The notes: a model not told the origin generated them from the letters alone. DNA of 64,000 nucleotides from Campylobacter vulpis (GCF_014217995.1 NZ_CP041617.1:496001-560000); one strand, 5' to 3'. Positions 28,243 to 38,307 are shown, counted from the stretch's first letter. Numbers and translations are program-made.

Positions 28243-30161
28243 ACGAAAATAATAAGAATAATAACAATCCGCAAAACAATAATTTTTTTAATAAAAATCC
28301 CATTTTTGTTTTTGCTATCTTTGCGATAGTTATGGTGGTTGTATTTAAAAGTTTTTTTGATGGAGGAGCTAGTTCTTTTGGTGGAAATTTAAGTGGTAGT
28401 GAAGTGAGTAAAAATGTGCCTTATTCTGAGCTTAAGAAGTTGATTGAAAGTGGTCAAATTAGTCAAGTTAGCATAGGGCAAAGCACCATTAAGGCTGTTT
28501 CTAGTGCGAATAATACTATTTATAATGCAAAAAAGGTTAATGACGCTGAATTAGTAAAATTACTCGATAGCAAAAACATTGCTTATGGGGCTTATTCTGA
28601 AACAAACTGGTTTACAGATATGATTTTTTCTTGGGTTTTGCCTATTTTTATCTTTTTTGCAATTTGGATGTTTTTGGCTTCTAGAATGCAAAAGAATATG
28701 GGAAGTTCGATTTTGGGTATAGGAAGTTCAAAAAAGCTCGTTAATTCCGAAAAGCCTAAGGTTAAATTTGCTGATGTTGCTGGGGTTGAGGAAGCTAAGG
28801 AAGAAGTCAAAGAGATAGTTGATTTTCTTAAGTATCCCGAGCGTTATATTAAGCTTGGGGCAAAAATTCCAAAAGGACTTTTACTTGTGGGACCTCCGGG
28901 AACGGGTAAAACGCTTTTGGCTAAGGCTGTAGCGGGTGAGGCTGATGTGCCGTTTTTTAGCGTTTCAGGTTCTTCTTTTATAGAGATGTTTGTAGGGGTA
29001 GGTGCTTCTAGGGTAAGAGATTTGTTTGAAAATGCAAAAAAAGAAGCACCCGCCATAGTTTTTATCGATGAGATTGACGCCATAGGAAAAAGTCGTGCGG
29101 CAAATGGCTTAATGGGCGGTAATGACGAAAGAGAACAAACGCTTAATCAACTTTTAGCTGAAATGGACGGCTTTGGCACAGAAAGTTCTCCAGTGATTGT
29201 TTTAGCAGCGACTAATCGTCCTGAAGTTTTGGATGCGGCTTTGCTTAGACCTGGTCGTTTTGATAGGCAAGTTTTAGTAGATAAGCCAGATTTTAAAGGG
29301 CGTTGCGAAATTTTAAAGGTGCATATGAAAGATGTGAAAATTTCGCCTAAGGTTAAAGTTGAAGATGTCGCCAGACTCACAGCTGGTTTGGCTGGGGCTG
29401 ATTTGGCAAATATCATTAACGAAGCTGCACTTTTAGCAGGTAGAGACTCTAAAAAATATGTTGAACAAAATGATTTGGTAGAGGCTGTTGAAAGAGCTAT
29501 TGCGGGGCTTGAGAAAAAATCACGCCGGATTAATGATAAGGAGAAAAAAATAGTAACCTACCACGAGTGCGGACACGCGCTTATTGCTGAAACGACAAAG
29601 GGTGCAAAAAGAGTAAGTAAGGTTTCGGTTATCCCTAGAGGCTTAGCGGCACTTGGCTACACCCTTAATACCCCTGAAGAAAATAAATTTCTTATGCAAA
29701 AACACGAACTTATTGCTGAGGTTGATGTGCTTTTAGGTGGGCGAGCGGCTGAAGAGGTTTTCATAGGTGAAATTTCCACAGGTGCTAGTAATGACTTAGA
29801 AAGAGCCACTGACATTATTAAAGCAATGATTTCTATGTATGGTATGAGTGAGATTGCTGGACTTATGGTGCTTGAGAAGCAAAGAAATACCTTTTTAACA
29901 GGTGGTCAAAGTATTAAAGATTATTCTGAAAAAATGGCAGAGTCCTTAGATGACTATGTTAAAAAGACTTTAGATGAGCGTTATGCTGATGTGAAACAAA
30001 CGCTAAATACCTACAAAGGTGCTATTGAAACTATGGTAAATGCTTTGTATGAAGAGGAGACCATAGAGGGCGCTAAGGTGCGTGAGATTATTAAGGAATT
30101 TGAGGAGCAAAATGCTCTGCCGACGCGTCTGCAAGTTGAGGAGAAAAAAGAGCAAGAATGA
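28239..30161 (+). CDS. ftsH: ATP-dependent zinc metalloprotease FtsH
   Basis: A 640-residue membrane AAA+ protease for quality control of membrane proteins. After an Asn-rich start come two membrane helices (about residues 23-42 and 128-148), the AAA domain with Walker A GPPGTGKT (218-225), Walker [11 protein letters not shown] and the SRH region, then the zinc site HECGH (442-446). It overlaps prmA and the next gene by 4 bases, suggesting coupled translation. Confidence 0.97.
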   Translation: MNENNKNNNNPQNNNFFNKNPIFVFAIFAIVMVVVFKSFFDGGASSFGGNLSGSEVSKNVPYSELKKLIESGQISQVSIGQSTIKAVSSANNTIYNAKKVNDAELVKLLDSKNIAYGAYSETNWFTDMIFSWVLPIFIFFAIWMFLASRMQKNMGSSILGIGSSKKLVNSEKPKVKFADVAGVEEAKEEVKEIVDFLKYPERYIKLGAKIPKGLLLVGPPGTGKTLLAKAVAGEADVPFFSVSGSSFIEMFVGVGASRVRDLFENAKKEAPAIVFIDEIDAIGKSRAANGLMGGNDEREQTLNQLLAEMDGFGTESSPVIVLAATNRPEVLDAALLRPGRFDRQVLVDKPDFKGRCEILKVHMKDVKISPKVKVEDVARLTAGLAGADLANIINEAALLAGRDSKKYVEQNDLVEAVERAIAGLEKKSRRINDKEKKIVTYHECGHALIAETTKGAKRVSKVSVIPRGLAALGYTLNTPEENKFLMQKHELIAEVDVLLGGRAAEEVFIGEISTGASNDLERATDIIKAMISMYGMSEIAGLMVLEKQRNTFLTGGQSIKDYSEKMAESLDDYVKKTLDERYADVKQTLNTYKGAIETMVNALYEEETIEGAKVREIIKEFEEQNALPTRLQVEEKKEQE

Positions 30162-30772
30162 ATCGTTTCATTGCAAAAGAGGGCTGGACTGTCGTTTTTA
30201 CCTTGCTAGGCTTATTGCTGTTAGTTTGGATATTTTGGGGTTTTAGCTTTATTTTACTTTTGGCGTTTTTAGCCTTTTTATTTTTATTTAGGGCTTCAAA
30301 ACCTTATCTGGTATGTAACGATGAGAAGGCTATCTTGGCTCCCATTGATGGAAGGATTACGCGTATTGAAAATGCTTATTATGAGGATTTTGGAGAATGT
30401 TTGGAGTTAAATATCAAAAATGCTTTTTATGATTGTGGAAGTTTAAGTGCTCCTATAAAAATGCAGTTTGAAAAATTAACTTTAAGGCACGGGCTTTTTT
30501 TATGTAGTGAGCTTGAAGTTGCTAAAAAGATGAACGAGAGAATGATAATCCGTGCTTTTGCGGGAGATAAGAGCATAATAATGCGAATTTGTGCAGGTTC
30601 TTTAGATAGAAAATTAAAGCTTATGAATAATCCACATCATTTAAATGCAGGTGATAAAATGGGTTTTTTACTCAATGGATCTGTAAGCTTACTTTTGCCA
30701 AAAGATACAAGGGTGCATGTGGGTTTAAATGATGAGATTAAAGCAGGTTCACTTCTTGCTTATCTTTCTTAA
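30158..30772 (+). CDS. Phosphatidylserine decarboxylase homologue
   Basis: A 204-residue protein with two N-terminal membrane helices (about 13-48) and a Psd-type domain including ILAPIDGRITRIEN. The self-cleavage region reads FLLNGSVSLLLPKD; a Gly-Ser pair is kept, so pyruvoyl formation at Ser is possible, though the usual GST or FGSR wording is altered. Directly before pssA, so it probably converts phosphatidylserine to phosphatidylethanolamine in the same pathway. Overlaps ftsH by 4 bases. Confidence 0.8.
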   Translation: MNRFIAKEGWTVVFTLLGLLLLVWIFWGFSFILLLAFLAFLFLFRASKPYLVCNDEKAILAPIDGRITRIENAYYEDFGECLELNIKNAFYDCGSLSAPIKMQFEKLTLRHGLFLCSELEVAKKMNERMIIRAFAGDKSIIMRICAGSLDRKLKLMNNPHHLNAGDKMGFLLNGSVSLLLPKDTRVHVGLNDEIKAGSLLAYLS

Positions 30773-30781
30773 GGCTTAAAA

Positions 30782-31504
30782 ATGAATCATAAACTTCAAC
30801 TCATTTATATCTTACCTAATCTTTTTACCGCCGCTTCGGCTTTTTTAGGTGTTATTTCGATTATTTCTTCGATACACGGTGATTTTGAAAAGGCTTTGAT
30901 TTATATTATTTTATCCTTGCTTTGTGATGGGCTTGATGGACGCATAGCAAGACTTACTAATACAACTTCTAAATTTGGAGTGGAGTTTGATTCTTTAGCT
31001 GATTTAGTGGCATTTGGGGTTGCTCCTGCTGTGCTTTTTTATACAAGTATAGGGGTATATTATGGTAAATTTGGCTCTTTGGTTGCGGCGTTTTTTGTCG
31101 TTTTTGGAGCGATTAGATTGGCACGTTTTAATGTAACCACAGGTACTTATGAACCTTCTGTTTTTATAGGACTTCCCATACCAACAGCAGCAATTGTGAG
31201 TGCGATTTATACTTATACTTATTTGAGTTATGATTTTTTGAAAGATTATGGGCTTTTATTTGTGATTTTACAAGCGATTTTGGGAATTTTAATGGTAAGT
31301 AATATACGCTATCCAAGCTTTAAGAAACTTAATTTTAACCGCTCCAGCGTTTTGAAAGTGCTCGTTTTTTTAATGATGCTTTTTTCTTTTTTATATTTGT
31401 ATCCTTTAGAAAGCTTGGTGATTTTGGCGAGTTTATATGTAGTGTATGGAATTTTACGCTTCTTTTTGACCTTTTTTGGGGTAAGAAAAAAGACTAAGGG
31501 TTAA
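30782..31504 (+). CDS. pssA: CDP-diacylglycerol-serine O-phosphatidyltransferase PssA
   Basis: A 240-residue CDP-alcohol phosphatidyltransferase making phosphatidylserine from CDP-diacylglycerol and serine. The family motif DGX2ARX8GX3DX3D is seen in CDGLDGRIARLTNTTSKFGV followed by EFDSLADLV. Six or more membrane helices. It follows the Psd-like gene by 9 bases, linking both steps to phosphatidylethanolamine. Its end overlaps the convergent DUF455 gene by 4 bases. Confidence 0.94.
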   Translation: MNHKLQLIYILPNLFTAASAFLGVISIISSIHGDFEKALIYIILSLLCDGLDGRIARLTNTTSKFGVEFDSLADLVAFGVAPAVLFYTSIGVYYGKFGSLVAAFFVVFGAIRLARFNVTTGTYEPSVFIGLPIPTAAIVSAIYTYTYLSYDFLKDYGLLFVILQAILGILMVSNIRYPSFKKLNFNRSSVLKVLVFLMMLFSFLYLYPLESLVILASLYVVYGILRFFLTFFGVRKKTKG

Positions 31505-32298
31505 GAGTAAAAATTTTTGAGTTCTTTAAGTTCTTTCTTACTGAAACCAGCTTTAAGTCTTGCTTCTTCATTAAGTGTTTTTCCAGCTAGGTTAAATTTC
31601 TTAAATTGCCTGCAAAGACTTAAATAATCATCTTTTTCATCTTTAGCAAAATTCCACCAAAAATCGCCTTTTTTTACATGCGTAATTTCTTCTTGCAAAA
31701 TGATATGTAAAATTTCCTCTAAAAATGATTTAATACTATGATTTGAATTTTGAATTTTTTTAAGAACGAAGGGATTTGCGTCAAGTCCCTTAGCCTCAAG
31801 TCCCCTATGCACCACACCCATTCTGTATTTAAGCGAATTTTTAGTCGCTTTTAAGGCGTCTTCTAAATTATCGTGTGCTTCAAAAGAGCCATATTTAAAT
31901 CCAAGTTCTTTTAGAGCCCTATTTAAAAGCTTAAAATGCTTGATTTCATCACTTGCGACTTCAAGCCAGTCTTTATAAAATTTAAGGGGTAAATTCTTAA
32001 AACGATAGCTTGCATCTAAAGCCAAATTAATGGCACTAAATTCTATATGTGCGATTGAGTGTATTATCTTTGCTAGAGCTTGTGTGCTATTTGTGTTTTT
32101 GGGACGGCGTATGCGAGTAGGATGCAAGATTTTGATTTTCTCATAAGTATTATTTTGAAAAATAGCAAAATGCTCGTGATTAAAGATAAAATTTTCCTTT
32201 TTAACCTCTTCGTAAAAATCATCAAAAAGCTCAAATTTAAGTTTTAAGTTTTTTTCATATAAAATTTTTTCTATTTGACTAAAAAATTCTTTTTTCAT
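31501..32298 (-). CDS. DUF455 ferritin-like protein
   Basis: A 265-residue soluble protein of the DUF455 family, a ferritin-like four-helix fold. Potential metal ligands are in HSIAHIEFSAINLALDA, SDEIKHFKLL and LQEEITHVKKGDFWWNF, a set of E/H pairs fitting a di-iron centre. The reaction is unknown. The homologue is at the same place beside pssA in C. jejuni. Confidence 0.85.
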   Translation of the reverse strand: MKKEFFSQIEKILYEKNLKLKFELFDDFYEEVKKENFIFNHEHFAIFQNNTYEKIKILHPTRIRRPKNTNSTQALAKIIHSIAHIEFSAINLALDASYRFKNLPLKFYKDWLEVASDEIKHFKLLNRALKELGFKYGSFEAHDNLEDALKATKNSLKYRMGVVHRGLEAKGLDANPFVLKKIQNSNHSIKSFLEEILHIILQEEITHVKKGDFWWNFAKDEKDDYLSLCRQFKKFNLAGKTLNEEARLKAGFSKKELKELKNFYS

Positions 32299-32310
32299 CT
32301 TTGCTTCTTT

Positions 32311-32925
32311 TTAAAATCTTTTTTCATAGATAAGTTTAGCTTGAACTTCGTTAAAAAAGGCTTTGGGAAAAAGATATTTTCCGCTTAAGGTAGGTAGATT
32401 TAATTCTTCATAAGTTAAATTTAGCTTAATGTGTGGCGTGAGTAAATTTTCTATAAAGGTCGTGCAGTAAAGCGTGTCATTTCCTTCATTAAGCACAAAT
32501 TTTTTTCCAAGTTGTGATTTTGCTGTTAATGCAATGATTTCTTTTTGTGCTTTTGTAAGCGGTAGGCGTTTGATAGCTAGAGCTTGAGCGCGTGAGGCAA
32601 ATTCTTCAAGTGAGCTTAAAATGACTTGATTGGGTTTATTTAGGTTATCATCTGTTGTGGCGTGTATGATAAGTGGCGGAGTGCTTGCAATCAATATCCC
32701 TAAATGTGTATAATAATGCCCTGAAATTTGAGATATTATCACACTTTCAAGGCTATTTCCACGCCTAAAGATGAGGTCGCCTATTTCAAGTTTAGGTAGT
32801 TTTAAATTTTCCATTTTAGAAATTTGAATTTGTTGTTTGGAGGGTTGCAAAAAGGAAGATGTAGCTGTATTAAAATATAAAAATACAGCACAAGAAATTA
32901 AAATTAAAGAAAGAAAATCAAACAT
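32311..32925 (-). CDS. YiiX/YebB-like papain-fold protein
   Basis: A 204-residue protein with an N-terminal membrane anchor or signal (about 3-22) and a permuted NlpC/P60-type domain: LEIGDLIFRRG, YYTHLGILIAS with the His, and DTLYCTTFIENLL with the catalytic-type Cys. Such proteins are thought to hydrolyse lipid or peptide amides at the envelope. It precedes the DUF455 gene by 12 bases on the same strand. Confidence 0.75.
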   Translation of the reverse strand: MFDFLSLILISCAVFLYFNTATSSFLQPSKQQIQISKMENLKLPKLEIGDLIFRRGNSLESVIISQISGHYYTHLGILIASTPPLIIHATTDDNLNKPNQVILSSLEEFASRAQALAIKRLPLTKAQKEIIALTAKSQLGKKFVLNEGNDTLYCTTFIENLLTPHIKLNLTYEELNLPTLSGKYLFPKAFFNEVQAKLIYEKRF

Positions 32926-32976
32926 ATTAAATCAAATTAGCGAATCTTGACGCTCATTGCATCAAGTAAGAATAAA

Positions 32977-33372
32977 TTAAAATATTTTGATTTTCCATTG
33001 ATTATCGATTTTATTAAGATTAAAAGTTTCATTTTGACTACTATTGTCTTTAAAAACAACTTTAATCTGCACTTTTGCATTATTATCATCATCAAGCTCT
33101 TCGTTTAAAATCTCAATGGATTTTACCCCACCTTTTTTATCTGCCATTGTTTTTGTTTGGACACTATGAGCCTTTAATTTACCATCGACAAATTCTTTTT
33201 CGCCTTTTTTTGCATTGTCTGGTATATGAACAAATTCAATCAACGCTTCGCCATTACCATCATAAGCTTTTGTTATAAATTCTTTTGCCACTTCACTTGG
33301 TGAATTGCTTCCACAAGCTACGAATAGTAGCGTTACAAAAGCTAAACCTACATTTAAAAATGTCTTTATCAT
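32977..33372 (-). CDS. DUF4878-like lipoprotein
   Basis: A protein of about 131 residues with a lipoprotein signal (lipobox LFVAC, Cys near residue 20) and an NTF2-like domain of the DUF4878 type (SPSEVAKEFITKAYDGN..., ending NLNKIDNQWKIKIF). Function unknown. Start set at ATG 33372; a GTG two codons upstream is possible. Promoter not resolved. Confidence 0.7.
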   Translation of the reverse strand: MIKTFLNVGLAFVTLLFVACGSNSPSEVAKEFITKAYDGNGEALIEFVHIPDNAKKGEKEFVDGKLKAHSVQTKTMADKKGGVKSIEILNEELDDDNNAKVQIKVVFKDNSSQNETFNLNKIDNQWKIKIF

Positions 33373-33509
33373 TTTCACTTTTCCCTATATGTTAAGATAG
33401 GATTAATTATAGATAAGAAAGATTAATAAAGTGATTAAAATATCGCAAAAAAAGAAAGCTATTTTTATATTTTGTGCTAAAATTTATCCTTAAATTTATA
33501 AAAGGATAA

Positions 33510-33860
33510 ATGATGCTAAGCGAAGAGGAAAAAAGAATCATTATAGATAAAGGCACAGAAGCACCTTTTAGTGGGGAATATAATGATTTTTTCGAAGTTG
33601 GCGTCTATCTTTGTAAGCAGTGCGGGGCAAAACTTTATGAATCTACACATAAATTTAAGTCGCATTGTGGTTGGCCTAGTTTTGATGACGAGATTAAGGG
33701 TGCTGTTAGAAGAAAGCCCGATAAAGACGGAGTTAGAATTGAAATTTTGTGTGCGAAATGCGATGGGCATTTAGGACATATTTTTGAAAATGAGGGTTTT
33801 ACGCCTAAAAATGTGAGACATTGTGTCAATTCTTTATCGCTGAAATTTGTGAGAAAATGA
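33510..33860 (+). CDS. msrB: Peptide methionine-R-sulfoxide reductase MsrB
   Basis: A 116-residue cytoplasmic MsrB that repairs methionine-R-sulfoxide. Zinc-binding CxxC pairs are in YLCKQCGAKLY and ILCAKCDGHLGHIF; the catalytic Cys is in VRHCVNSLSLKF; HCGWPSFDDE is the substrate-site motif. Start could be ATG 33510 or the adjacent 33513. A -10-like TAAAAT lies near 33476. The stop overlaps the marC start. Confidence 0.93.
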   Translation: MMLSEEEKRIIIDKGTEAPFSGEYNDFFEVGVYLCKQCGAKLYESTHKFKSHCGWPSFDDEIKGAVRRKPDKDGVRIEILCAKCDGHLGHIFENEGFTPKNVRHCVNSLSLKFVRK

Positions 33861-34501
33861 TGTTTGCGAATATAGAAAACGAATTTTACCTTATGTTTTT
33901 TGCAGCCATTACCATACTTGCGGTGCTAAATCCTTTTGGAAATTTGACGCAGTTTTTGGCTATGAGCGAGGGTTTGCCCCTCAAACTTAGAAAAAAACTC
34001 TTTGCGACTATACTTTACACGGCTTTTATCATCGTCTTAGTTTTTTTGTTTTCGGGTTCTTTTTTTATGAATTATGTTTTTCGCGTGGATTTGGACGATT
34101 TACGAATTGCCGGAGGTTTGATACTTATTATAATGGCGGTTAAAAATTTGCTTTTTTCGGCTAAATTAGCTACGCAGGATTTTTCTCATTATCAAGAATT
34201 TGATGAAAAAGAGCTTTTAAGACGCAGTCTTATTCCTATGGCTTTTCCTATGTTAGTAGGTCCGGGGACTTTGGCTAGTGTGGTTGTGATTGCTGAAGAT
34301 GGAGGAGTTAAGGTCGCTTTGGGTGCTGTTTTGATGGCATTTTTATTTATGGCTTTTTTGTTTTATTATGCGGCGACAATTGAAAAGATTGTAGGAAAGC
34401 TTATTTTACATGTGTTTTCACGCATTGCTCAAGTTTTCATTGTGGCTATGGGTGTTAAAATGATGATAGTGGGGATTAAAGGAATTTTTGGCTTAAATTA
34501 A
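33857..34501 (+). CDS. MarC-family integral membrane protein
   Basis: A protein of about 214 residues with six membrane helices typical of MarC/YhgN: FAAITILAVLNPFGNLTQFLA near the start, GGLILIIMAVKNLLF, PMAFPMLVGPGTLASVVV. The family has no firm function; it is not established as a drug transporter. Start placed at ATG 33857, overlapping the msrB stop (ATGA). Its end overlaps the convergent nucleotidyltransferase gene by 26 bases. Confidence 0.85.
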   Translation: MMFANIENEFYLMFFAAITILAVLNPFGNLTQFLAMSEGLPLKLRKKLFATILYTAFIIVLVFLFSGSFFMNYVFRVDLDDLRIAGGLILIIMAVKNLLFSAKLATQDFSHYQEFDEKELLRRSLIPMAFPMLVGPGTLASVVVIAEDGGVKVALGAVLMAFLFMAFLFYYAATIEKIVGKLILHVFSRIAQVFIVAMGVKMMIVGIKGIFGLN

Positions 34502-35219
34502 GTTTTTTTAAAGCTTCATATTCTCTTGGAGTTCCACAAAATAGAATTTGATTTAAAGCGATTAATTCATATCTTATATCGGCGTTGCGTTTGATGAGTT
34601 CATTATACATAGGTGCGATGTAAAATTCGCCTTTTTCTAAATTATTTTTTTCTTGCATTGTTTTAAAAATGCTTAAAAATTCTTCACTTTTTCTAAAATA
34701 ATAAAGCCCACTACTACAAAATGATGAAATGCGTGTTTTTTCTGCTGTTTTAGCGACTTTGCAAAGTTTTTCATCACTAGCTTTTATGAAGCTCCATTGT
34801 TCTCCTTCACTCTTAAAAACCTCCAAATAGCCATCAATCTTGTCTAAATCAAGATTTTGTGGGAGGTGAAAATTTGGGCGTAAGGTATCGATATTAAAAA
34901 TCAAAATGCTATCTTTAATGCCTATTTTTTCAAGTCCTAGTGCGACGGTATGTGCTTGTCCTAGAGTAGGACTATCAAGCTCTATACTTTGATAATTTTT
35001 AAGATTAAGTTTTTGGCATTCTTGTTTGATAAATTCTTTTGTGTGATTGATATTTCTATAAATAAATAAAAAATCATTTGTCTTAAAATATGTCTTAAAG
35101 CCCTCTAAAACCCAGAAAAACACGCTTTTTTCTTGCAAATTTAGCATATATTTGGGTAAAGTATAACCAGCCTTACTAAAGCGTGAGCTAAGCCCAGCCA
35201 TAGGAAAAATAATCGTCAT
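34476..35219 (-). CDS. Nucleotidyltransferase (sugar-phosphate type)
   Basis: A 247-residue NTP_transferase-fold protein: N-terminal FPMAGLSSRFSKAGYTLPKYML is the nucleotide-binding signature (GxxxRF then the PK), and LIFNIDTLRP supplies the metal-binding Asp. It should join an NTP to a sugar or alcohol phosphate. The substrate is not readable. It is last of a three-gene minus-strand cassette and overlaps the upstream gene by 4 bases. Confidence 0.8.
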   Translation of the reverse strand: MTIIFPMAGLSSRFSKAGYTLPKYMLNLQEKSVFFWVLEGFKTYFKTNDFLFIYRNINHTKEFIKQECQKLNLKNYQSIELDSPTLGQAHTVALGLEKIGIKDSILIFNIDTLRPNFHLPQNLDLDKIDGYLEVFKSEGEQWSFIKASDEKLCKVAKTAEKTRISSFCSSGLYYFRKSEEFLSIFKTMQEKNNLEKGEFYIAPMYNELIKRNADIRYELIALNQILFCGTPREYEALKKLNLSQKFL

Positions 35220-36727
35220 CTTTCTTCCTTTAATAAATCATAAATTCGATAAGCATTTGCTAAAAAGGCATTTTGTCTTTTTGCGTCATCATTGTGAAGT
35301 GGCAACATCGATAAAAAAAGATGAAGACAAAGGGCTATGTGAGTTTGATTGATTTCGAAAAGTTCTTTAAAGATGTTTTGAGTTTTAATAATATTATCAT
35401 TGATTTCGAGTTTAAAATCAAGTTCATATCCTTTTAGCTCACACTCGTAAAAACCTGCGACGATAAAATCATAAAGTCCAAAAATGGAATGTGCCAACTT
35501 AGCTAAATCGTAATTTTTATCTCCAAAAATACTGATTTTAGAGTCAAAATCCATACCCCTTGGATCATAAGTTTTAATTAAACCACTTCTAAAATCATAC
35601 ATTATATTAGAAAAACAAAAATCCCCGTGTATGAGACTAAATTCTTTTATATTTGGCAAAATTTCACTTGTTTGAGCGACAAGTTCGTTTAAAGATGGTT
35701 TTGGAGTGTGATTAAGGATAAAGGGTTTATTAAGATCTATATTTCTTTGCTTGGAAAATTCTTTAAGTCTTGATAAAGTTTTTTCTTTATAGTTAAAATT
35801 TAACCTACCTTCACTCTTAAAAGTGTGGCAAAGGTTTAAAAAATCTTTGATGGAAAGAAAAATTTTTCTCCAAATAAAATCAGGTAAAGACCCAAAAACA
35901 AAAAGCTCACTTAAGGTATTATGATAAAGATATTCTAAGGCGTAGCCGTCCTTTTTGGTAAAAAATTTTGGTGCGTAAATTAAAAGTGGAGTTGGCAGAT
36001 TTTTAAACCACGCTTTTTCGGCTTTTATTTTTTCAGTCCAAGAGGAATTTTTAACGATGTAATTTTGTGAAACTTGCATAGTGTTAAAGCCTCGTTGTGT
36101 GGATATGATTTTTTTGGAGTGAAAATAATTTGTCATTAAGCCAAAATCAAGCCAAGTTTCATTTTCTATCGCTCTCATTTTTCTTTCTTTAGAATAGCTT
36201 TTTATACCTTTTACAAAGTCATAATGATTTTTAATTAAGTGTTTAGCCAGTAGTCTTGCATCGCTAAAGCAAAAAGCACCGGCGAGGATTTTACCTCTCT
36301 TTTCTCCTATTTCATTTACAATGTTAAATTCCTCGTTCAAATAAGCCCATTCGTAGTTTTCTTTTACACTTGTGATGCAAAGGCTATCGTTTTGTAATCT
36401 TAGGTTTTGAAAAAAGGTATCTCCATGAAGAATGCTTAGTTTTTTATTGATATTTAGGGCTTTAATGCAATAAACAATGGACTCACCAAGACTTAAATTT
36501 TCATCAACAAAAATAAGCTCAATGTTTAACTCTTCAAGTTTTTTTAAGTCATAATGACTGATTTTAAAGCTTTCTGGTAGGGATAGGACGATTTTTTCTT
36601 TTTGAAATAATTTTGCTTGATATTCGTAAAGTCTTTTATTGCCAAGTGGTAAAAAGGACGGCACTATCTTGCCAAATTCTAAAGTAAAGTCCGCGGAAGA
36701 ATACTTAGCTGAAGTGATTAAAAGCAT
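35216..36727 (-). CDS. Nucleotidyltransferase-kinase fusion protein
   Basis: A 503-residue two-domain protein. Residues about 1-230 resemble an NTP_transferase fold (PSFLPLGNKRLYEYQ, ILHGDTFF, TWLDFGLMTNYF). Residues about 235-500 are an aminoglycoside phosphotransferase/choline-kinase-like domain with Brenner's motif LIHGDFCFSNIMYD and the metal motif TYDPRGMDFD. A fused kinase and nucleotidyltransferase suggests phosphorylation and activation of one small molecule for surface glycan synthesis. The N-terminal domain lacks an obvious GxGxRL loop, so it may be inactive. Overlaps both neighbours. Confidence 0.75.
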   Translation of the reverse strand: MLLITSAKYSSADFTLEFGKIVPSFLPLGNKRLYEYQAKLFQKEKIVLSLPESFKISHYDLKKLEELNIELIFVDENLSLGESIVYCIKALNINKKLSILHGDTFFQNLRLQNDSLCITSVKENYEWAYLNEEFNIVNEIGEKRGKILAGAFCFSDARLLAKHLIKNHYDFVKGIKSYSKERKMRAIENETWLDFGLMTNYFHSKKIISTQRGFNTMQVSQNYIVKNSSWTEKIKAEKAWFKNLPTPLLIYAPKFFTKKDGYALEYLYHNTLSELFVFGSLPDFIWRKIFLSIKDFLNLCHTFKSEGRLNFNYKEKTLSRLKEFSKQRNIDLNKPFILNHTPKPSLNELVAQTSEILPNIKEFSLIHGDFCFSNIMYDFRSGLIKTYDPRGMDFDSKISIFGDKNYDLAKLAHSIFGLYDFIVAGFYECELKGYELDFKLEINDNIIKTQNIFKELFEINQTHIALCLHLFLSMLPLHNDDAKRQNAFLANAYRIYDLLKEER

Positions 36728-37104
36728 TGTGAGCTTTCTTTGGCGAGAAGTTTTTGAATTTCTTCATAACTTAAACTAATAAATTCACTCGGCCTAATAG
36801 CCTTATCATCGACATAAAAGCCCTCATCTCCACACCAAGCCTTGCCAACAATAAGATCGTCAAAAGGCACTTTATGCTTGTGAAGCCACTGCAAAATTGT
36901 AGGATAAGTGTGCGTTTTAATTTTTTCAACATCACCCTTAAAAGTTCGCATAGAGCGACTGGTGAAAATTGTGATTTTAAAGCCCATTTTTTGATAGTTT
37001 TGCAATTGTTTAATGAAAGCTAAATTGGGCTTTTTGTCCTCATAAGGGATATTTTTTTCATCTAGGGTTAAGGTGCCATCAAGATCAATAATAAGATTTT
37101 TCAC
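36718..37104 (-). CDS. HAD-family phosphatase, capsule-type
   Basis: A 128-residue HAD hydrolase without a cap domain: motif I IDLDGTLT, motif II TIFTSRSMRT, and the late acidic motif EGFYVDDKAIRPSEF. Similar small phosphatases occur in capsule or LOS loci, acting on phosphorylated precursors. GTG start with AAGGA upstream. First gene of the cassette; it overlaps the next by 10 bases. Confidence 0.8.
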   Translation of the reverse strand: MKNLIIDLDGTLTLDEKNIPYEDKKPNLAFIKQLQNYQKMGFKITIFTSRSMRTFKGDVEKIKTHTYPTILQWLHKHKVPFDDLIVGKAWCGDEGFYVDDKAIRPSEFISLSYEEIQKLLAKESSQCF

Positions 37105-37206
37105 GCTTTTCCTTAAAAAAATAAATAAGGTTATATTGTAACTTAAGCTTGTAAATCAAAACTTAAGTAAGAATTGATTAAGATAACAAGCCTTAAAGGA
37201 GAAAAT

Positions 37207-38307
37207 ATGCAATTTAACGAAAATTTAAATCGACTTAAAACTTATGAGCCGGGTAAAGATATAGAGCTAATTGCTAAAGAATATGGCGTTAAAGAAGTGA
37301 TAAAACTAGCGAGTAATGAAAATCCGCTTGGCACTTCGCAAAAAGCAAGAGAAGCTATTATCCAAAATGCCTCAAAAGCTTATTTATACCCTGATGATAG
37401 TGCAAGTGAGTTAAGAAATGCGTTAGCCTTGAAATTTGGGCTTAAAATGCAAAATGTCATTATAGGAGCGGGAAGTGATCAAATTATCGAACTTGCCACA
37501 CATGCTAAATTAAATCATCAAAATGCTTTTTTACAATGCGGTATAAGCTTTGCTATGTATGAAATTTACGCAAAGCAAGTAGGTGCTAAAGCTTATAAAA
37601 CTAGGAGTATAACTCACGATTTAAACGAGTTTAAAAGCCTTTATGAGATGTATAAAGATGAGATAAAAATTCTTTATCTTTGTCTGCCAAATAATCCTTT
37701 AGGTGAGTGTTTAAACGCATTTGATGTGGAGGAGTTTTTAAAAGATCTTGATGAAGATTGTTTAGTTGTTATTGACGCAGCTTATAATGAATTTGCAAGT
37801 TTTAAGGACGAAAAAAAGCATATAAATCCTGCAAAATTCATCGAAAAATTCCCTAATCTTCTCTATCTCGGCACTTTTTCAAAGCTTTATGGGCTTGGGG
37901 GTTTGCGTGTGGGCTATGGTGTGGCAAATGAAGATCTTATTGATGCTTTGTATAAATTAAGAGCACCTTTTAATGTGAATATTCTAGCCTTAAAAGCCGC
38001 AGTTGCAGCACTTGATGATGAAGAATTTGTTAAAAGTAGCTTAGAAAATAACTTTTCTCAAATGCAAAAATTTGAAGATTTTGCTAGATTTAATGCTATT
38101 GAGTTTATCCCATCTTATACGAATTTTATCACTTATTTTTTTGAAGAACAAAATAGTAGCAATTTGAGTGAAAAATTACTTAAAAAGGGTATAATTGTGA
38201 GAGATTTAAAGAGCTATGGTTTAAATGCTATGCGAATTACCATAGGTAAGCCTTATGAAAACACACGCTTTTTTGAGGAATTTGAAGATATTTTAAAGAA
38301 AAATTAA
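37207..38307 (+). CDS. hisC: Histidinol-phosphate aminotransferase HisC
   Basis: A PLP enzyme of histidine synthesis, about 366 residues. Motifs: [51 protein letters not shown], and [17 protein letters not shown] with the PLP Lys. Start ATG 37207 with AAGGAG 8 bases upstream; the frame is open further up but without a site. It stands before the fliF operon as in C. jejuni. Confidence 0.94.
   Translation: MQFNENLNRLKTYEPGKDIELIAKEYGVKEVIKLASNENPLGTSQKAREAIIQNASKAYLYPDDSASELRNALALKFGLKMQNVIIGAGSDQIIELATHAKLNHQNAFLQCGISFAMYEIYAKQVGAKAYKTRSITHDLNEFKSLYEMYKDEIKILYLCLPNNPLGECLNAFDVEEFLKDLDEDCLVVIDAAYNEFASFKDEKKHINPAKFIEKFPNLLYLGTFSKLYGLGGLRVGYGVANEDLIDALYKLRAPFNVNILALKAAVAALDDEEFVKSSLENNFSQMQKFEDFARFNAIEFIPSYTNFITYFFEEQNSSNLSEKLLKKGIIVRDLKSYGLNAMRITIGKPYENTRFFEEFEDILKKN

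Noticed and set aside
35216-36727. Choline kinase / phosphocholine (LicA-LicC) assignment
   Set aside because: The kinase motif fits, but no choline transporter (LicB) or LicD transferase lies nearby, so the substrate cannot be named.
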